Positions 45,744-54,338 of a DNA stretch of 64,000 nt are shown here, piece by piece. The notes beneath the pieces are model-generated. The model was not told where the DNA came from, searched no databases, and saw only the letters and a list, made by a program, of their open reading frames with translations. Position numbers and translations under genes: made by a program. Numbering within the stretch: the stretch's first letter is position 1; the number at the start of each line of letters is the position of its first letter. The DNA is from Candidatus Gastranaerophilales bacterium (lineage in GTDB: Bacteria > Cyanobacteriota > Vampirovibrionia > Gastranaerophilales > Gastranaerophilaceae), in NCBI GenBank assembly GCA_944326455.1, contig CALVEA010000002.1, positions 1-64,000 of the forward strand, given 5' to 3'.

Positions 45744-46175
45744 GAGCGCTGCTTTTATTTTTAATCCTCCGGCATAGCCTGTAAGTTTACCGTTTGAGCC
45801 TATTACTCTGTGGCAAGGTATGATTATAGGGAGTGGATTCTTGTTGTTTGCCATTCCTACAGCTCTGGATGCTTTCGGATTTCCGCAGGCTTCCGCTATA
45901 TCTTTGTAGTTTCGGGTTTCTCCGTACGGAATCTTTTCAAGCTCTTTCCAAACTTTTTTTTGAAACTCTGTGCCTTTAGGATTTAGTTTTATATCAAAAG
46001 CTGTTCTCTTCTTTTCAAAATATTCTTCCAGCTCCAGGAATGTTTTCTGAATTAAAGGCGAAAGGATAAAATTTCCTTCACAATTAACCTTTCCAAAACG
46101 AATACTTGTAACAGCTTTATTCTCCTCTGTTATAGTTAAATACCCAATTTCGGTTCTTTTATAATAATAGTTCAT
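45723..46175 (-). CDS. ogt: Methylated-DNA-protein-cysteine methyltransferase
   Basis: 150 residues. Repairs O6-alkylguanine by moving the alkyl group to its own cysteine. The active site IIIPCHRVIGSNGKLTGYAGGLK and the helix-turn-helix region YKDIAEACGNPKASRAVGMANNKNP are both intact. Its stop lies inside the end of lpxB on the other strand. Confidence 0.95.
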   Translation of the reverse strand: MNYYYKRTEIGYLTITEENKAVTSIRFGKVNCEGNFILSPLIQKTFLELEEYFEKKRTAFDIKLNPKGTEFQKKVWKELEKIPYGETRNYKDIAEACGNPKASRAVGMANNKNPLPIIIPCHRVIGSNGKLTGYAGGLKIKAALLRIEHS

Positions 46176-46223
46176 ATTGTAATTATAATACTGATTTGTT
46201 AAAATTAATATATAGGAGGCAAA

Positions 46224-47753
46224 ATGAGGTTAAGAGGACTTTTAATTCTTCTTTTGTTATTAGGGTTTGTTAATTCTTCTTATGCATCCGGCTATCCGGG
46301 GCTGAGGACGATGTTTTTAAATAATAAAGCCGTTATCTGTGCGATAAACCTCCGTACCTTTAATGCAAAAGATACAAACGGAAACGGAATTATTGATAAT
46401 GACGAAGAAAGCGGCAATTTTATAAATGCGGTTGAACGGTTAGATGAACTAAGAGCCGGTAATATAAATACTATTCATTTGCTTCCGATTACACCATCCG
46501 GGAAATTAAAAGCTTTGGGGACAGCAGGTTCTCTGTATTCAATGGCGGACTTTTGGAGTATAAATCCCCAGCTTGTTGATATGACTTCTTCTCTAACTCC
46601 GTTAGAACAGGCAAGATATTTTATAAGTGAATGCCACAAACGCGGCATAAAGGTGATAGTTGACCTTCCAAGCTGCGGGGCGTATGATTTATTCCTTTTA
46701 CATCCGGAATTCTTTATAAAAGATAAGAAACAGCTTTCTATCATTCCTTCCGACTGGACTGATGTAAGATTGTTTGATGTTGGCACTGAAGATAAGCTGA
46801 ATTCTGATGTTATGGAAGCTCATAAAAGGTTTGTTGATATGGTAATTGATTTGGGTGCAGACGGGATAAGAGCCGATGTTGCAACTATCAAACCTTATGC
46901 TTTTTGGAAAGAATTAATAAAATATTCGAGAGACAAAAATAATGATTTTCTATATTTAGCGGAAGCTTCTGATTCTTGGAGAGAGCCTCCTTCTAAGTAT
47001 GCACCTTTTACTCCTTATGACAAGCTTTTAGAGGCAGGTTTTGACGGGTATTATGGAAGCTTTTTTAACTTGAAAGACTGGAAAAAATCCGAGGAGTTAA
47101 TAGGTCATGTACAATTTAACAATAAACTACTCAATTCATATCCTGAAAATAAGAGCGTAATCCTCTCTTTTACAACTCATGATGAAGTCAGTCCTGTAGT
47201 ATTATACGGAGAGAAATTTTCTGTAATGATTTGCTGGCTGGAAGCGACTCTCCCTTACAATCCGTATATTGTAGACGGCTTTCAGACAGGGGATGACTAT
47301 ATTTATCCTTGGGCAAATACAAAAGCTCCAATGACAGAAACTGATGACGACTTTTATTTTGTACACAGAGGGAAGCTTGATTTATTCAACTTCTCTCGAA
47401 AACCTGGCGGAAAGAGTAAACTTATTGCCGATAATTTTCAAAAAGCGTTCAAGTTTCGAGCAGAGAATTTGGATTTAATATCAAAAGGTACATTTACACC
47501 GCTAAAAGTCGATAATGACAGAGTTTTTGCGTATTCAAGAAGTTATCAGGGTGAAACTATCATTGTTGTAGGTAATCTTGATCAAAAACGCCAGCAGCGG
47601 CGTGTTACTATTAAAGTTCCCGGTATTAAGAAAAAAGAGAACCTTGAGCTTATTCATGGAATGCCTAATTACAAAACTGGAAAGAATAAATTGTATATTG
47701 ATATGGAAGCCGGAGAAATAAAAGTTTTGAGAATAGCTGATTTTTCTATATAA
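46224..47753 (+). CDS. Secreted GH13 alpha-amylase-family enzyme
   Basis: 509 residues. A signal peptide (RLRGLLILLLLLGFVNSSYA) replaces the tag of its paralogue at 41833. GH13 regions: INTIHLLPITPSG, GADGIRADVATI (Asp near 212), YLAEAS (Glu near 248), FTTHDEVSP (near 318). Near residue 50, DTNGNGIIDNDE has all positions of a calcium-binding EF-hand loop. It likely degrades alpha-glucan in the periplasm or outside the cell. trpS follows after 24 bases. Confidence 0.9.
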   Translation: MRLRGLLILLLLLGFVNSSYASGYPGLRTMFLNNKAVICAINLRTFNAKDTNGNGIIDNDEESGNFINAVERLDELRAGNINTIHLLPITPSGKLKALGTAGSLYSMADFWSINPQLVDMTSSLTPLEQARYFISECHKRGIKVIVDLPSCGAYDLFLLHPEFFIKDKKQLSIIPSDWTDVRLFDVGTEDKLNSDVMEAHKRFVDMVIDLGADGIRADVATIKPYAFWKELIKYSRDKNNDFLYLAEASDSWREPPSKYAPFTPYDKLLEAGFDGYYGSFFNLKDWKKSEELIGHVQFNNKLLNSYPENKSVILSFTTHDEVSPVVLYGEKFSVMICWLEATLPYNPYIVDGFQTGDDYIYPWANTKAPMTETDDDFYFVHRGKLDLFNFSRKPGGKSKLIADNFQKAFKFRAENLDLISKGTFTPLKVDNDRVFAYSRSYQGETIIVVGNLDQKRQQRRVTIKVPGIKKKENLELIHGMPNYKTGKNKLYIDMEAGEIKVLRIADFSI

Positions 47754-47777
47754 TAGAAATATAGAGAGGTAAATTAT

Positions 47778-48779
47778 ATGAAGAAAAGAATCATGTCAGG
47801 TATGCGCCCAACCGGAAAGCTTCATTTGGGGCATTATTTGGGAGTTATTGATAACTGGGTAAAATTGCAGGATGAATATGACTGTTTTTATCAGGTTGCA
47901 GACTGGCATGCTCTCACTACAAAATATGATAACACCGAGGATTTGAAACAGAATGTTATAGATATTGTTTCGGATTGGCTTGCTTGCGGAATTGATCCTG
48001 AAAGGTCAACGGTATATCTTCAATCCCTTGTTCCGGAAACTGCAGAGCTTCATATATATTTGAGCATGATCACTCCGCAAAACTGGGTTGAAAGAGATCC
48101 GACCTTGAAAGATATGGCAAAAATTCTAAAATCTAAAGAAGGTTTTGCTTCCCAGATTAATTACGGATTAATGGGTTATCCGGTTTTAATGACGGCTGAT
48201 ATCCTTCTTTTCAATGCGGATTTTGTTCCTGTTGGAATAGACCAGGTTGCCCATGTTGAATTAACCCGTGATATTGCAAGAAGATTTAACAATGTTTACC
48301 ATACAGATTTCTTTAAAGAACCGCAGCCGCTTTTAAATAATTGTTCATTGATTTGCGGACTGGATGGGAACAAAATGGGGAAATCATTTAATAATGATAT
48401 TAAGATTTCCGATACAGCGGAAGTCACGGCTAAAAAAGTTATGTCTGCTATCACTGACAGAAGCAGAATGAGAAAAGATGATTTAGGTCATCCTGATGAG
48501 TGTGAAGTAGCGTTTAAATACTGGAAGATTTTTGGTACAGAAACAGAAATTAATACGGTAAGATGTGAATGTGAAAAGGGTCAAAGAGGCTGTGCTGATT
48601 GCAAACGCCAACTTGGAGCCAAAATTAATGAACGTATGGCTGAAATTCGCGATAAACGCAGCTATTACGAACAGCATCCGGAGATAGTTGAAGAAATAAT
48701 AAGAGAAGGTTCAAAGAAGGCTCAAATAGAGGCTCAAAAAATTCTTGGTGAAGTCAGAAATCTTGTAAGGATGTTTTAA
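47778..48779 (+). CDS. trpS: Tryptophanyl-tRNA synthetase
   Basis: 333 residues, usual class I TrpRS length. GMRPTGKLHLGHYLG holds the HIGH-type motif and GNKMGKSFNND the KMSKS-type motif. GIDQVAHVELTRDIARRFN is also typical. Ends in a strong shared terminator facing der. Confidence 0.97.
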   Translation: MKKRIMSGMRPTGKLHLGHYLGVIDNWVKLQDEYDCFYQVADWHALTTKYDNTEDLKQNVIDIVSDWLACGIDPERSTVYLQSLVPETAELHIYLSMITPQNWVERDPTLKDMAKILKSKEGFASQINYGLMGYPVLMTADILLFNADFVPVGIDQVAHVELTRDIARRFNNVYHTDFFKEPQPLLNNCSLICGLDGNKMGKSFNNDIKISDTAEVTAKKVMSAITDRSRMRKDDLGHPDECEVAFKYWKIFGTETEINTVRCECEKGQRGCADCKRQLGAKINERMAEIRDKRSYYEQHPEIVEEIIREGSKKAQIEAQKILGEVRNLVRMF

Positions 48780-48785
48780 TTAATC

Positions 48786-48826
48786 AAAGAACGATGGCGG
48801 TTTTAAAACCGCCATCGTTCTTTTTT
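48786..48826. terminator. Bidirectional terminator between trpS and der
   Basis: A perfect 38-bp palindrome (48786-48823) flanked by A on the left and T on the right, so it serves both convergent genes. Confidence 0.92.
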
Positions 48827-48830
48827 AATC

Positions 48831-50171
48831 TTATTTCTTCTTTTCGGCTCTTGTTCTCACAGAAATCCTTATCGGAGTTCCGAAAAATCCGAAAGCTTCT
48901 CTTATTTTGTTTTCTATATACCTTTTATAATGGTCTTTTAAAAGGTTTTCATCGTTTACAAAAAGCAAAATGGTTGGAGGCTGTATTGCAGCCTGAGTTG
49001 TATACATAATCTTTAACCTTTTGTTCCTGATAGTTTGAGGAGGATTGAGCGCATAAGCTTCATTAATAACTTTATTTAACAATCCTGTAGAAACTCTCTT
49101 TGTAGATTCATTATAAACTTCGACAACCTTTGTAAAAATCTGGTTAAGCCTTTGCCCTGTTTCAGCACTTATATAGATTTTAGGAACATAATCCAGAAAC
49201 GGGATTTCATTTGCAAGTTTAGTATCAAATTTGTTTATGGTATTTGATTTTTTGTCCTCAATTAAATCCCATTTATTAATTGCGATAACCATTCCTTTGC
49301 CGGCTTCGGTTATAATTGATGCAATTTTTTTATCCTGATCCGAAATTCCGTTAACAGCTTCTGTCGCATCAATTACCATAAGGGCAACATCACATTCTCT
49401 GATTGAGCGGATGGCTCTGTCTACTGCAAATTTTTCCACCCCATAGGTTACTTTAGATTTCTTCCTTATACCGGCAGTATCAATAATTACAAACTCTTTA
49501 TCTTCGTACTTAAGTCTTGAATCAATACTGTCACGGGTTGTGCCGGAAACATTCGAAACAATAACTCTTTTTTCACCCAGAAGAGCGTTTACTATGGAAG
49601 ATTTGCCGGCATTCGGACGTCCTACAATCGCTATTTTAATTGTGCCGTCTTCTTCGTTATTTTCATCTTCTTCAAAGTCTGAAGTAATTTCTTCTAGCAA
49701 ATCTCCGACTCCGCCTGAACCATGCAGGGCAGAAATAGCAATAGGCTCGCCTATTGCCAGGGAATAAAAATCACTCAACATTGTAATCTGTTTCCCTGAA
49801 TCTACTTTGTTAACCGCAAGGAAAACAGATTTTCCGGATTGTCTTAAAATATTAGCAATATCTTCATCAACAGGAGTTACTCCTTCAATCCCGTCTACAA
49901 GAAAAATTATTTTATCGGCTTCTTCACAGGCAATTTTTGCCTGGTCATAGATGGAAACCATAATTTCATCTTCATCACCCGGTACAATCCCGCCGGTATC
50001 AATTACAGTAAAAAACTTGTTTTGCCATTCGACATCAAAATAAATCCTATCCCTTGTCACCCCCGGCAAGTCATCCACGATAGACTGCCGCCTTCCTACA
50101 AGGCGGTTAACAAAAGTGGATTTGCCGACATTTGGACGTCCAACTACAGCTATTACAGGTTTTCTTTTCAT
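48831..50171 (-). CDS. der: Ribosome-assembly GTPase Der (EngA)
   Basis: 446 residues from the ATG at 50171, where the family start MKRKPVIAVVGRPNVGKST lies; an upstream ATG would add 12 residues. Two G domains in tandem, GRPNVGKST and GRPNAGKSS, each with DTAG/DTGG, NKxD motifs, and a C-terminal KH-like domain. Needed for 50S subunit assembly. A palindrome (50256-50271) lies in the upstream region. Confidence 0.96.
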   Translation of the reverse strand: MKRKPVIAVVGRPNVGKSTFVNRLVGRRQSIVDDLPGVTRDRIYFDVEWQNKFFTVIDTGGIVPGDEDEIMVSIYDQAKIACEEADKIIFLVDGIEGVTPVDEDIANILRQSGKSVFLAVNKVDSGKQITMLSDFYSLAIGEPIAISALHGSGGVGDLLEEITSDFEEDENNEEDGTIKIAIVGRPNAGKSSIVNALLGEKRVIVSNVSGTTRDSIDSRLKYEDKEFVIIDTAGIRKKSKVTYGVEKFAVDRAIRSIRECDVALMVIDATEAVNGISDQDKKIASIITEAGKGMVIAINKWDLIEDKKSNTINKFDTKLANEIPFLDYVPKIYISAETGQRLNQIFTKVVEVYNESTKRVSTGLLNKVINEAYALNPPQTIRNKRLKIMYTTQAAIQPPTILLFVNDENLLKDHYKRYIENKIREAFGFFGTPIRISVRTRAEKKK

Positions 50172-50255
50172 AGCTGTAATTCTAGCATGAGTAATTTTTA
50201 AATACAATGTTGCGATAAAACCATTATTTTTATTAAAAAGTAAAATTTTGTAACA

Positions 50256-50271
50256 AAAAGTATATACTTTT
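50256..50271. promoter_or_regulatory. Perfect 16-bp palindrome upstream of der
   Basis: AAAAGTATATACTTTT reads the same on both strands and lies about 85 bp before the der start. It could be an operator. The core shares AGTAT/ATACTT with the inverted repeat at 3667-3716. Confidence 0.35.
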
Positions 50272-50334
50272 CACACAAAAAATCTTTATTAGATTAAATA
50301 GAAGTATGGTTTGTATTGTGTTATAGATTACAGG

Positions 50335-50360
50335 GCGGATTTAATTTAATCCGCTTTTTT
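50335..50360 (+). terminator. Plus-strand terminator-like hairpin without a gene
   Basis: GCGGATT / AATCCGC (50335-50341, 50348-50354) then TTTTTT. On the plus strand nothing coding precedes it; on the minus strand no T run follows, although the gene ending at 50359 stops inside it. Confidence 0.5.
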
Positions 50361-51078
50361 ATTTTATTATTTTGGAAATATTATTCTGTATTGAATTTGC
50401 TCTTATAATGTATTTTGATAACTGTTCGTATTTGTCAACATTTTCTCCGTACGGAATATTCATTCCAATAAGTTCATCAACGTTTTTATTTATGCTTTCA
50501 AGTTTTGATAAAGATTTTTTTAATTCAAAAACAGAGGAAAATTTTTTTGGCATTTTAGCCAGAATGCTGTCTAAGATGAATTTGCAGCCCTCATTTAAAG
50601 CCTTGAGTCTATGTGGTAAATGATTCTTTTCAGTATTTCCTATAGTTTTCCTGTTTCCTCCAAAAAGGTTCAAAATCCCATCGCTTAGTTTTGCAGAAAG
50701 ACTCATATCATTATATATTTTGATTAATGAGGCATATTCTTTTTTTAGCAATTGCTTTCGATTAGAAAGAATTTCTATCTGGTCGTAATCATAGATATCT
50801 CTTGCCGATTGAATCCTATAGTCAATCTCTTTCAGTTCTTCTTCAAGTCTTGCTATTTTGTATTCAATTTTGAACAGTTCATCAGAAACTTCTTTGTATG
50901 CATCTGCTTCAAGCAGGTTTGAATCATAGTCATTAAGCCTTCTGGAAGGTTCCGGAGGCATGGAATTCATTTCGCCCGTTAAAAAGAAATTATCTGAATC
51001 GGCTTCTGCAAAAGGATTTTGCGCGGAAGAATACATTCCTGATTCAAAGCTGTCTGAGTTGCCTTTTTTCATACCCAT
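50359..51078 (-). CDS. Coiled-coil protein of the csrA-fliW operon
   Basis: 239 residues. A low-complexity start (SDSFESGMYSSAQNPFAEA...) is followed by a coiled coil near 75-125 (YKIARLEEELKEIDYRIQSARDIYDYDQIEIL type heptads) and a second helical part. No family is recognised. It is the last gene of the leftward group with csrA and fliW, 20 bases after the TPR gene, so it may work with flagellar or secretion-chaperone-like partners, but this is only context. Confidence 0.65.
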   Translation of the reverse strand: MGMKKGNSDSFESGMYSSAQNPFAEADSDNFFLTGEMNSMPPEPSRRLNDYDSNLLEADAYKEVSDELFKIEYKIARLEEELKEIDYRIQSARDIYDYDQIEILSNRKQLLKKEYASLIKIYNDMSLSAKLSDGILNLFGGNRKTIGNTEKNHLPHRLKALNEGCKFILDSILAKMPKKFSSVFELKKSLSKLESINKNVDELIGMNIPYGENVDKYEQLSKYIIRANSIQNNISKIIK

Positions 51079-51098
51079 ATTATACTAAAAAACCCGTA

Positions 51099-51656
51099 TT
51101 ACATCAATTGAGACAATATTTCCTGTTTAAGCAGTTTAGCGGGATAATAATCCGGTAATATTTTAATGCATTCATCAATATGAAACTCTGCATCTTTATA
51201 ATTCCCAAAGTTCATGTAGTATTTGGCATACATAAAATGAAGTTCGGGGTCTTTATAAAAAAGACTCTTGGATTTATCAAGATATTCCCTGCTTACTTTA
51301 TAGAGCTTATTTTCATACATAACTCTTGCGACATATTTGTATGTCTCATTGTTTATTTCTGACAGGATGTTCAAGCTCCCCAAAACCTGTTCAACATAAT
51401 CTATTTTCTCATTTTTCAAAAGGAAATCAAGGTCTATTTCTAAAAAGTTCCTTATTTCAAAATAACTGGGGTATTCTTCTATATATCCGGATAAAATATC
51501 TGTCAAAGCTTTTCCCCAGCGTGCACGCGGTGAACTTAACGAACAGAATACTTTTTTTGCACTTAATAAATCATCATTCAATATTGCTAAATAAGCGTGC
51601 TCTAAACTCCCCGGTTTAAAGGCTAAACTGCTGTTTTCATCACTAAAAAAGAACAT
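51099..51656 (-). CDS. TPR-like protein
   Basis: 185 residues. The C-terminal half has tetratricopeptide-like helices (YKVSREYLDKSKSLFYKDPELHFMYAKYY, YKDAEFHIDECIKILPDYYPAKLL). No signal peptide, so cytoplasmic. It follows csrA after 5 bases. Probably a protein-interaction module; partner unknown. Confidence 0.7.
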   Translation of the reverse strand: MFFFSDENSSLAFKPGSLEHAYLAILNDDLLSAKKVFCSLSSPRARWGKALTDILSGYIEEYPSYFEIRNFLEIDLDFLLKNEKIDYVEQVLGSLNILSEINNETYKYVARVMYENKLYKVSREYLDKSKSLFYKDPELHFMYAKYYMNFGNYKDAEFHIDECIKILPDYYPAKLLKQEILSQLM

Positions 51657-51661
51657 AATAT

Positions 51662-52003
51662 TTAATTATCTTTATTGTTTTTCTTTATAATAATTGACTT
51701 AGTTTTCTTTTCTTCAACGACAACTTCATCTTCCGGAGCCGGTGCAGTTTGGATATTATCATTGATTTTTAATTTTTCATCTTTGAGCATTGTAGAAACA
51801 GAATCAACGGTATTTACATTAGTATCTTTGCCAATGAGGTTTTGAAGTTTTATCTGGAAGTAGATTTCTTCCCTGTAAATCTTTACATCCTTATCAGCTT
51901 TAATGGCTATTTTACAAGAGCCATTCTTAGCTTCGACAACCGTTATTTCAATGTTGTCGTTTATCATTATTTTTTGACCGTTTTTTCTGGTTATTACGAG
52001 CAT
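51662..52003 (-). CDS. csrA: Carbon storage regulator CsrA with C-terminal extension
   Basis: 113 residues, against about 60-75 in most species. The first 55 residues are standard: MLVITRKNGQKIMINDNIEITVV and VKIYREEIYFQI, with the RNA-binding L4 and R44-type residues kept. CsrA dimers bind GGA motifs in leaders and control carbon storage and motility genes. The extra 50 residues are charged and Val-rich (EDEVVVEEKKTKSIIIKKNN). fliW, encoding its protein antagonist, lies 9 bases upstream. Confidence 0.93.
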   Translation of the reverse strand: MLVITRKNGQKIMINDNIEITVVEAKNGSCKIAIKADKDVKIYREEIYFQIKLQNLIGKDTNVNTVDSVSTMLKDEKLKINDNIQTAPAPEDEVVVEEKKTKSIIIKKNNKDN

Positions 52004-52012
52004 TGTTACCTT

Positions 52013-52447
52013 TTAATTATTTTTCTTGAAAAGCGGGAAGCTTATGTCATATCCGGAACCTGACAGAACTACCTGTCCTGCGAGGTGTTCGTCAATATTG
52101 AACACAAGCGGAGCTAAAAGATTTATAGTTGTTCCCTGCGGGTTATCCTGTGGTATTGAGGCTATATTCATAACAAGCAGGCTTTCAACATTCTGAATCT
52201 TTAGCAAATCCACAACGTTATCTTGAAGATCTATTGAATAATCAAGATTGAGGCTGAAAACTGAAACAACAGGAAACGCTAATGCCGGATCATCTACAGC
52301 TTGCAGCCATTTAAAAAAATTATCCTGATTCAAATCTAATAATACAAATCTGCTCAAATCATTGAAGCCGATAATTGGCAGAACAAAATTAAATATTCTG
52401 TTCTCGTCTATTTCAATTTCTCCAAATCTAAGAGTATTTATTTTCAT
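52013..52447 (-). CDS. fliW: FliW, CsrA antagonist
   Basis: 144 residues, usual length. Begins with INTLRFGEIEIDENRIFNF and has LPIIGF and ADDPALAFPVV-type sequence (here VDDPALAFPVVSV), typical for FliW. FliW binds CsrA and releases its target messages. No flagellin or other flagellar gene is present in the window. It starts 3 bases after the upstream TPR gene. Confidence 0.92.
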   Translation of the reverse strand: MKINTLRFGEIEIDENRIFNFVLPIIGFNDLSRFVLLDLNQDNFFKWLQAVDDPALAFPVVSVFSLNLDYSIDLQDNVVDLLKIQNVESLLVMNIASIPQDNPQGTTINLLAPLVFNIDEHLAGQVVLSGSGYDISFPLFKKNN

Positions 52448-52450
52448 CTA

Positions 52451-53188
52451 TTAGAATCCTAGTGACATATTGTTTGTTAACAAAGATTGAATTAATTGCG
52501 GATTTATTGAAGGATTTCCTACAAGCATATTCATCATCTGAACTTCTTCCGGTTTTTGTTGATAACCCGTTAGCAAGGATAAATCCGCAGAATAATTATT
52601 AAAGCTGCCCAAGCCTGCTCTTTGTAATGTTCTTAGAGCAGCTACTATTTCATCATTTGTAGGTGCAGCACCGGAAAAGTCCTTATATTCTTCAAATTTT
52701 TGAGGGGCTATATCATCGCTTCTGTTAATTTCTCTCATCATATTTTCGATTTTGAGTCTTTCATAATCACTTCTAACTTCTTCTGTTACAGCAGCGCCTT
52801 TGCCTCTTATAAACTCTTCCATCGGAGAAGAGTAGGTTGATTCCGTACATTTATCAGGAGTTTCAAGGCAAGTCTTACCTTTTTGCGCATATCTTCCTAA
52901 TGCTCCGTTAGGAGAAGTTAACGCAAGAACTTTCCCATAGTTAGTAATAGCTTCATCTTTTTTACCAAGTTGTGCTGACGACATTGCAAGATAATAATAT
53001 GCAAATGCGTTTGCAGGATCTTTCTTTACATAATCGCTTAATCTTAAATAACATTCAGAATAATTACCTGCTTTATACAATTTTATAAGTCCCGGAAGTT
53101 CATTGGAATTTCCGGATTTTGAATAAGCCATATTTATTGTAGAGGATAAAAGTACAATACTTAAAAGCACTAAAATTTTCTTTTTCAT
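52451..53188 (-). CDS. Secreted TPR protein
   Basis: 245 residues. Signal peptide (KKKILVLLSIVLLSSTINMAYS), then TPR motifs (LYKAGNYSECYLRLSDYVKKDPANAFAYYYL type, AQLGKKDEAITNYGKVLALT), then a Met/Asn-rich tail. Likely periplasmic. It heads the fliW-csrA operon. Function unknown. Confidence 0.75.
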   Translation of the reverse strand: MKKKILVLLSIVLLSSTINMAYSKSGNSNELPGLIKLYKAGNYSECYLRLSDYVKKDPANAFAYYYLAMSSAQLGKKDEAITNYGKVLALTSPNGALGRYAQKGKTCLETPDKCTESTYSSPMEEFIRGKGAAVTEEVRSDYERLKIENMMREINRSDDIAPQKFEEYKDFSGAAPTNDEIVAALRTLQRAGLGSFNNYSADLSLLTGYQQKPEEVQMMNMLVGNPSINPQLIQSLLTNNMSLGF

Positions 53189-53281
53189 AATAACCCTTCT
53201 TATTTAAAATATCTCTTATTAATAGTATACACCAGAGTATCATACTCTGAATACATCATATAATTGAATTATACAATATAT

Positions 53282-54235
53282 TTATACGGATAACAAGCTT
53301 GGAGTCAACAGAAAGTCACAAATCTCTTTTTCGAGCTTGCAGCCGTAGATTGCGTTGATTTCTTTTATAAAGTAGCAAGGGCTTGTGACATTAATTTCGA
53401 TTATTTTTTTGTCGATAACATCCAATCCTGCCATTTGAATTCCCATAGAGCTTAGTTTTTCTGCGACCGGAGTAAATAAATTAACATCATCAGGAGTTAA
53501 ATCCGACTTTGTTAAGAAATTGTCATTATGCGTGTTGAACTTAAAATCATCAGAGCTTGGAAGTTTTTTCACAGTATATGGAAGAACTTTTTTGCCCAGT
53601 GTAAGAACTCTAATATCACCTTTTTTTACATCTGGGATAAACTTTTGCACCATGACTAATGTTGATTCATTGTTGGTGAGGGTGTTTATTATGGTTCTTG
53701 TATTTGGATCTCCTTCATAAAGGTACATTACCCCCGAGCCAAAGCATCTGTTCAGCGGCTTTAAGACGATTTGTCCATGCTGTTTAAGGAAGTTTTCAAT
53801 ATCTTTGAGAGAGCAGGTAACAATACAATCTGTCATGTATTCGCTAAACCTTAAACTATGGAGTTTTTCGTTAAAATCTCTTATTGATGACGGAGAATTT
53901 ATAACGGTTGGTTTGTTTACGAAATCAAAAACATAAGTTGCGTTAATATAATCAATGTCAACAGGCGGATCCGGACGGAACATTACAATATCAAAATCGT
54001 CAATTAGTTTTTCTTCAAGCACATCTTTGTAACAGATGTTTTCGTTATTTAAGAAGCTTTCGTAGCACTTAACAAAAGATTGCTTTCCTCTTAATAAAAG
54101 ACCGGATACTGTTGCAATTCTTACATCATTCCCCCTGAGGAGAAATTCTTTAATCATCCAAAAATTCGTTACGAGGTTGTTAAATTCAAAATATTTAAGT
54201 TCAATTTTATCAATTATAAAAAGTATTTTTTTCAT
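53282..54235 (-). CDS. gshB: Glutathione synthetase-type ATP-grasp enzyme
   Basis: 317 residues from the ATG at about 54235, which begins MKKILFIIDKIE; a GTG upstream would add nine residues. Matches the GshB plan: VMFRPDPPVDIDYI, INSPSSIRDFNEKL, KPLNRCFGSGVMYL, and the C-terminal EINVTSPCYFIKEIN. It joins gamma-glutamylcysteine and glycine with ATP. No gshA is in the window, and a related ligase activity is possible. Confidence 0.88.
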   Translation of the reverse strand: MKKILFIIDKIELKYFEFNNLVTNFWMIKEFLLRGNDVRIATVSGLLLRGKQSFVKCYESFLNNENICYKDVLEEKLIDDFDIVMFRPDPPVDIDYINATYVFDFVNKPTVINSPSSIRDFNEKLHSLRFSEYMTDCIVTCSLKDIENFLKQHGQIVLKPLNRCFGSGVMYLYEGDPNTRTIINTLTNNESTLVMVQKFIPDVKKGDIRVLTLGKKVLPYTVKKLPSSDDFKFNTHNDNFLTKSDLTPDDVNLFTPVAEKLSSMGIQMAGLDVIDKKIIEINVTSPCYFIKEINAIYGCKLEKEICDFLLTPSLLSV

Positions 54236-54338
54236 TTCTTTTACCCAACCCAATGGTAGCACTAAGTGAGAGTTTGTACAAGGTATCCGGATTACTTAAT
54301 CTGGATTTTTTTTGCGGAATGGATTATTATATATAACT

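Noticed and set aside
54312-54338. Upstream TTG start of the metallophosphoesterase
   Set aside because: The ATG at 54339 gives a normal charged start ahead of the hydrophobic signal segment.
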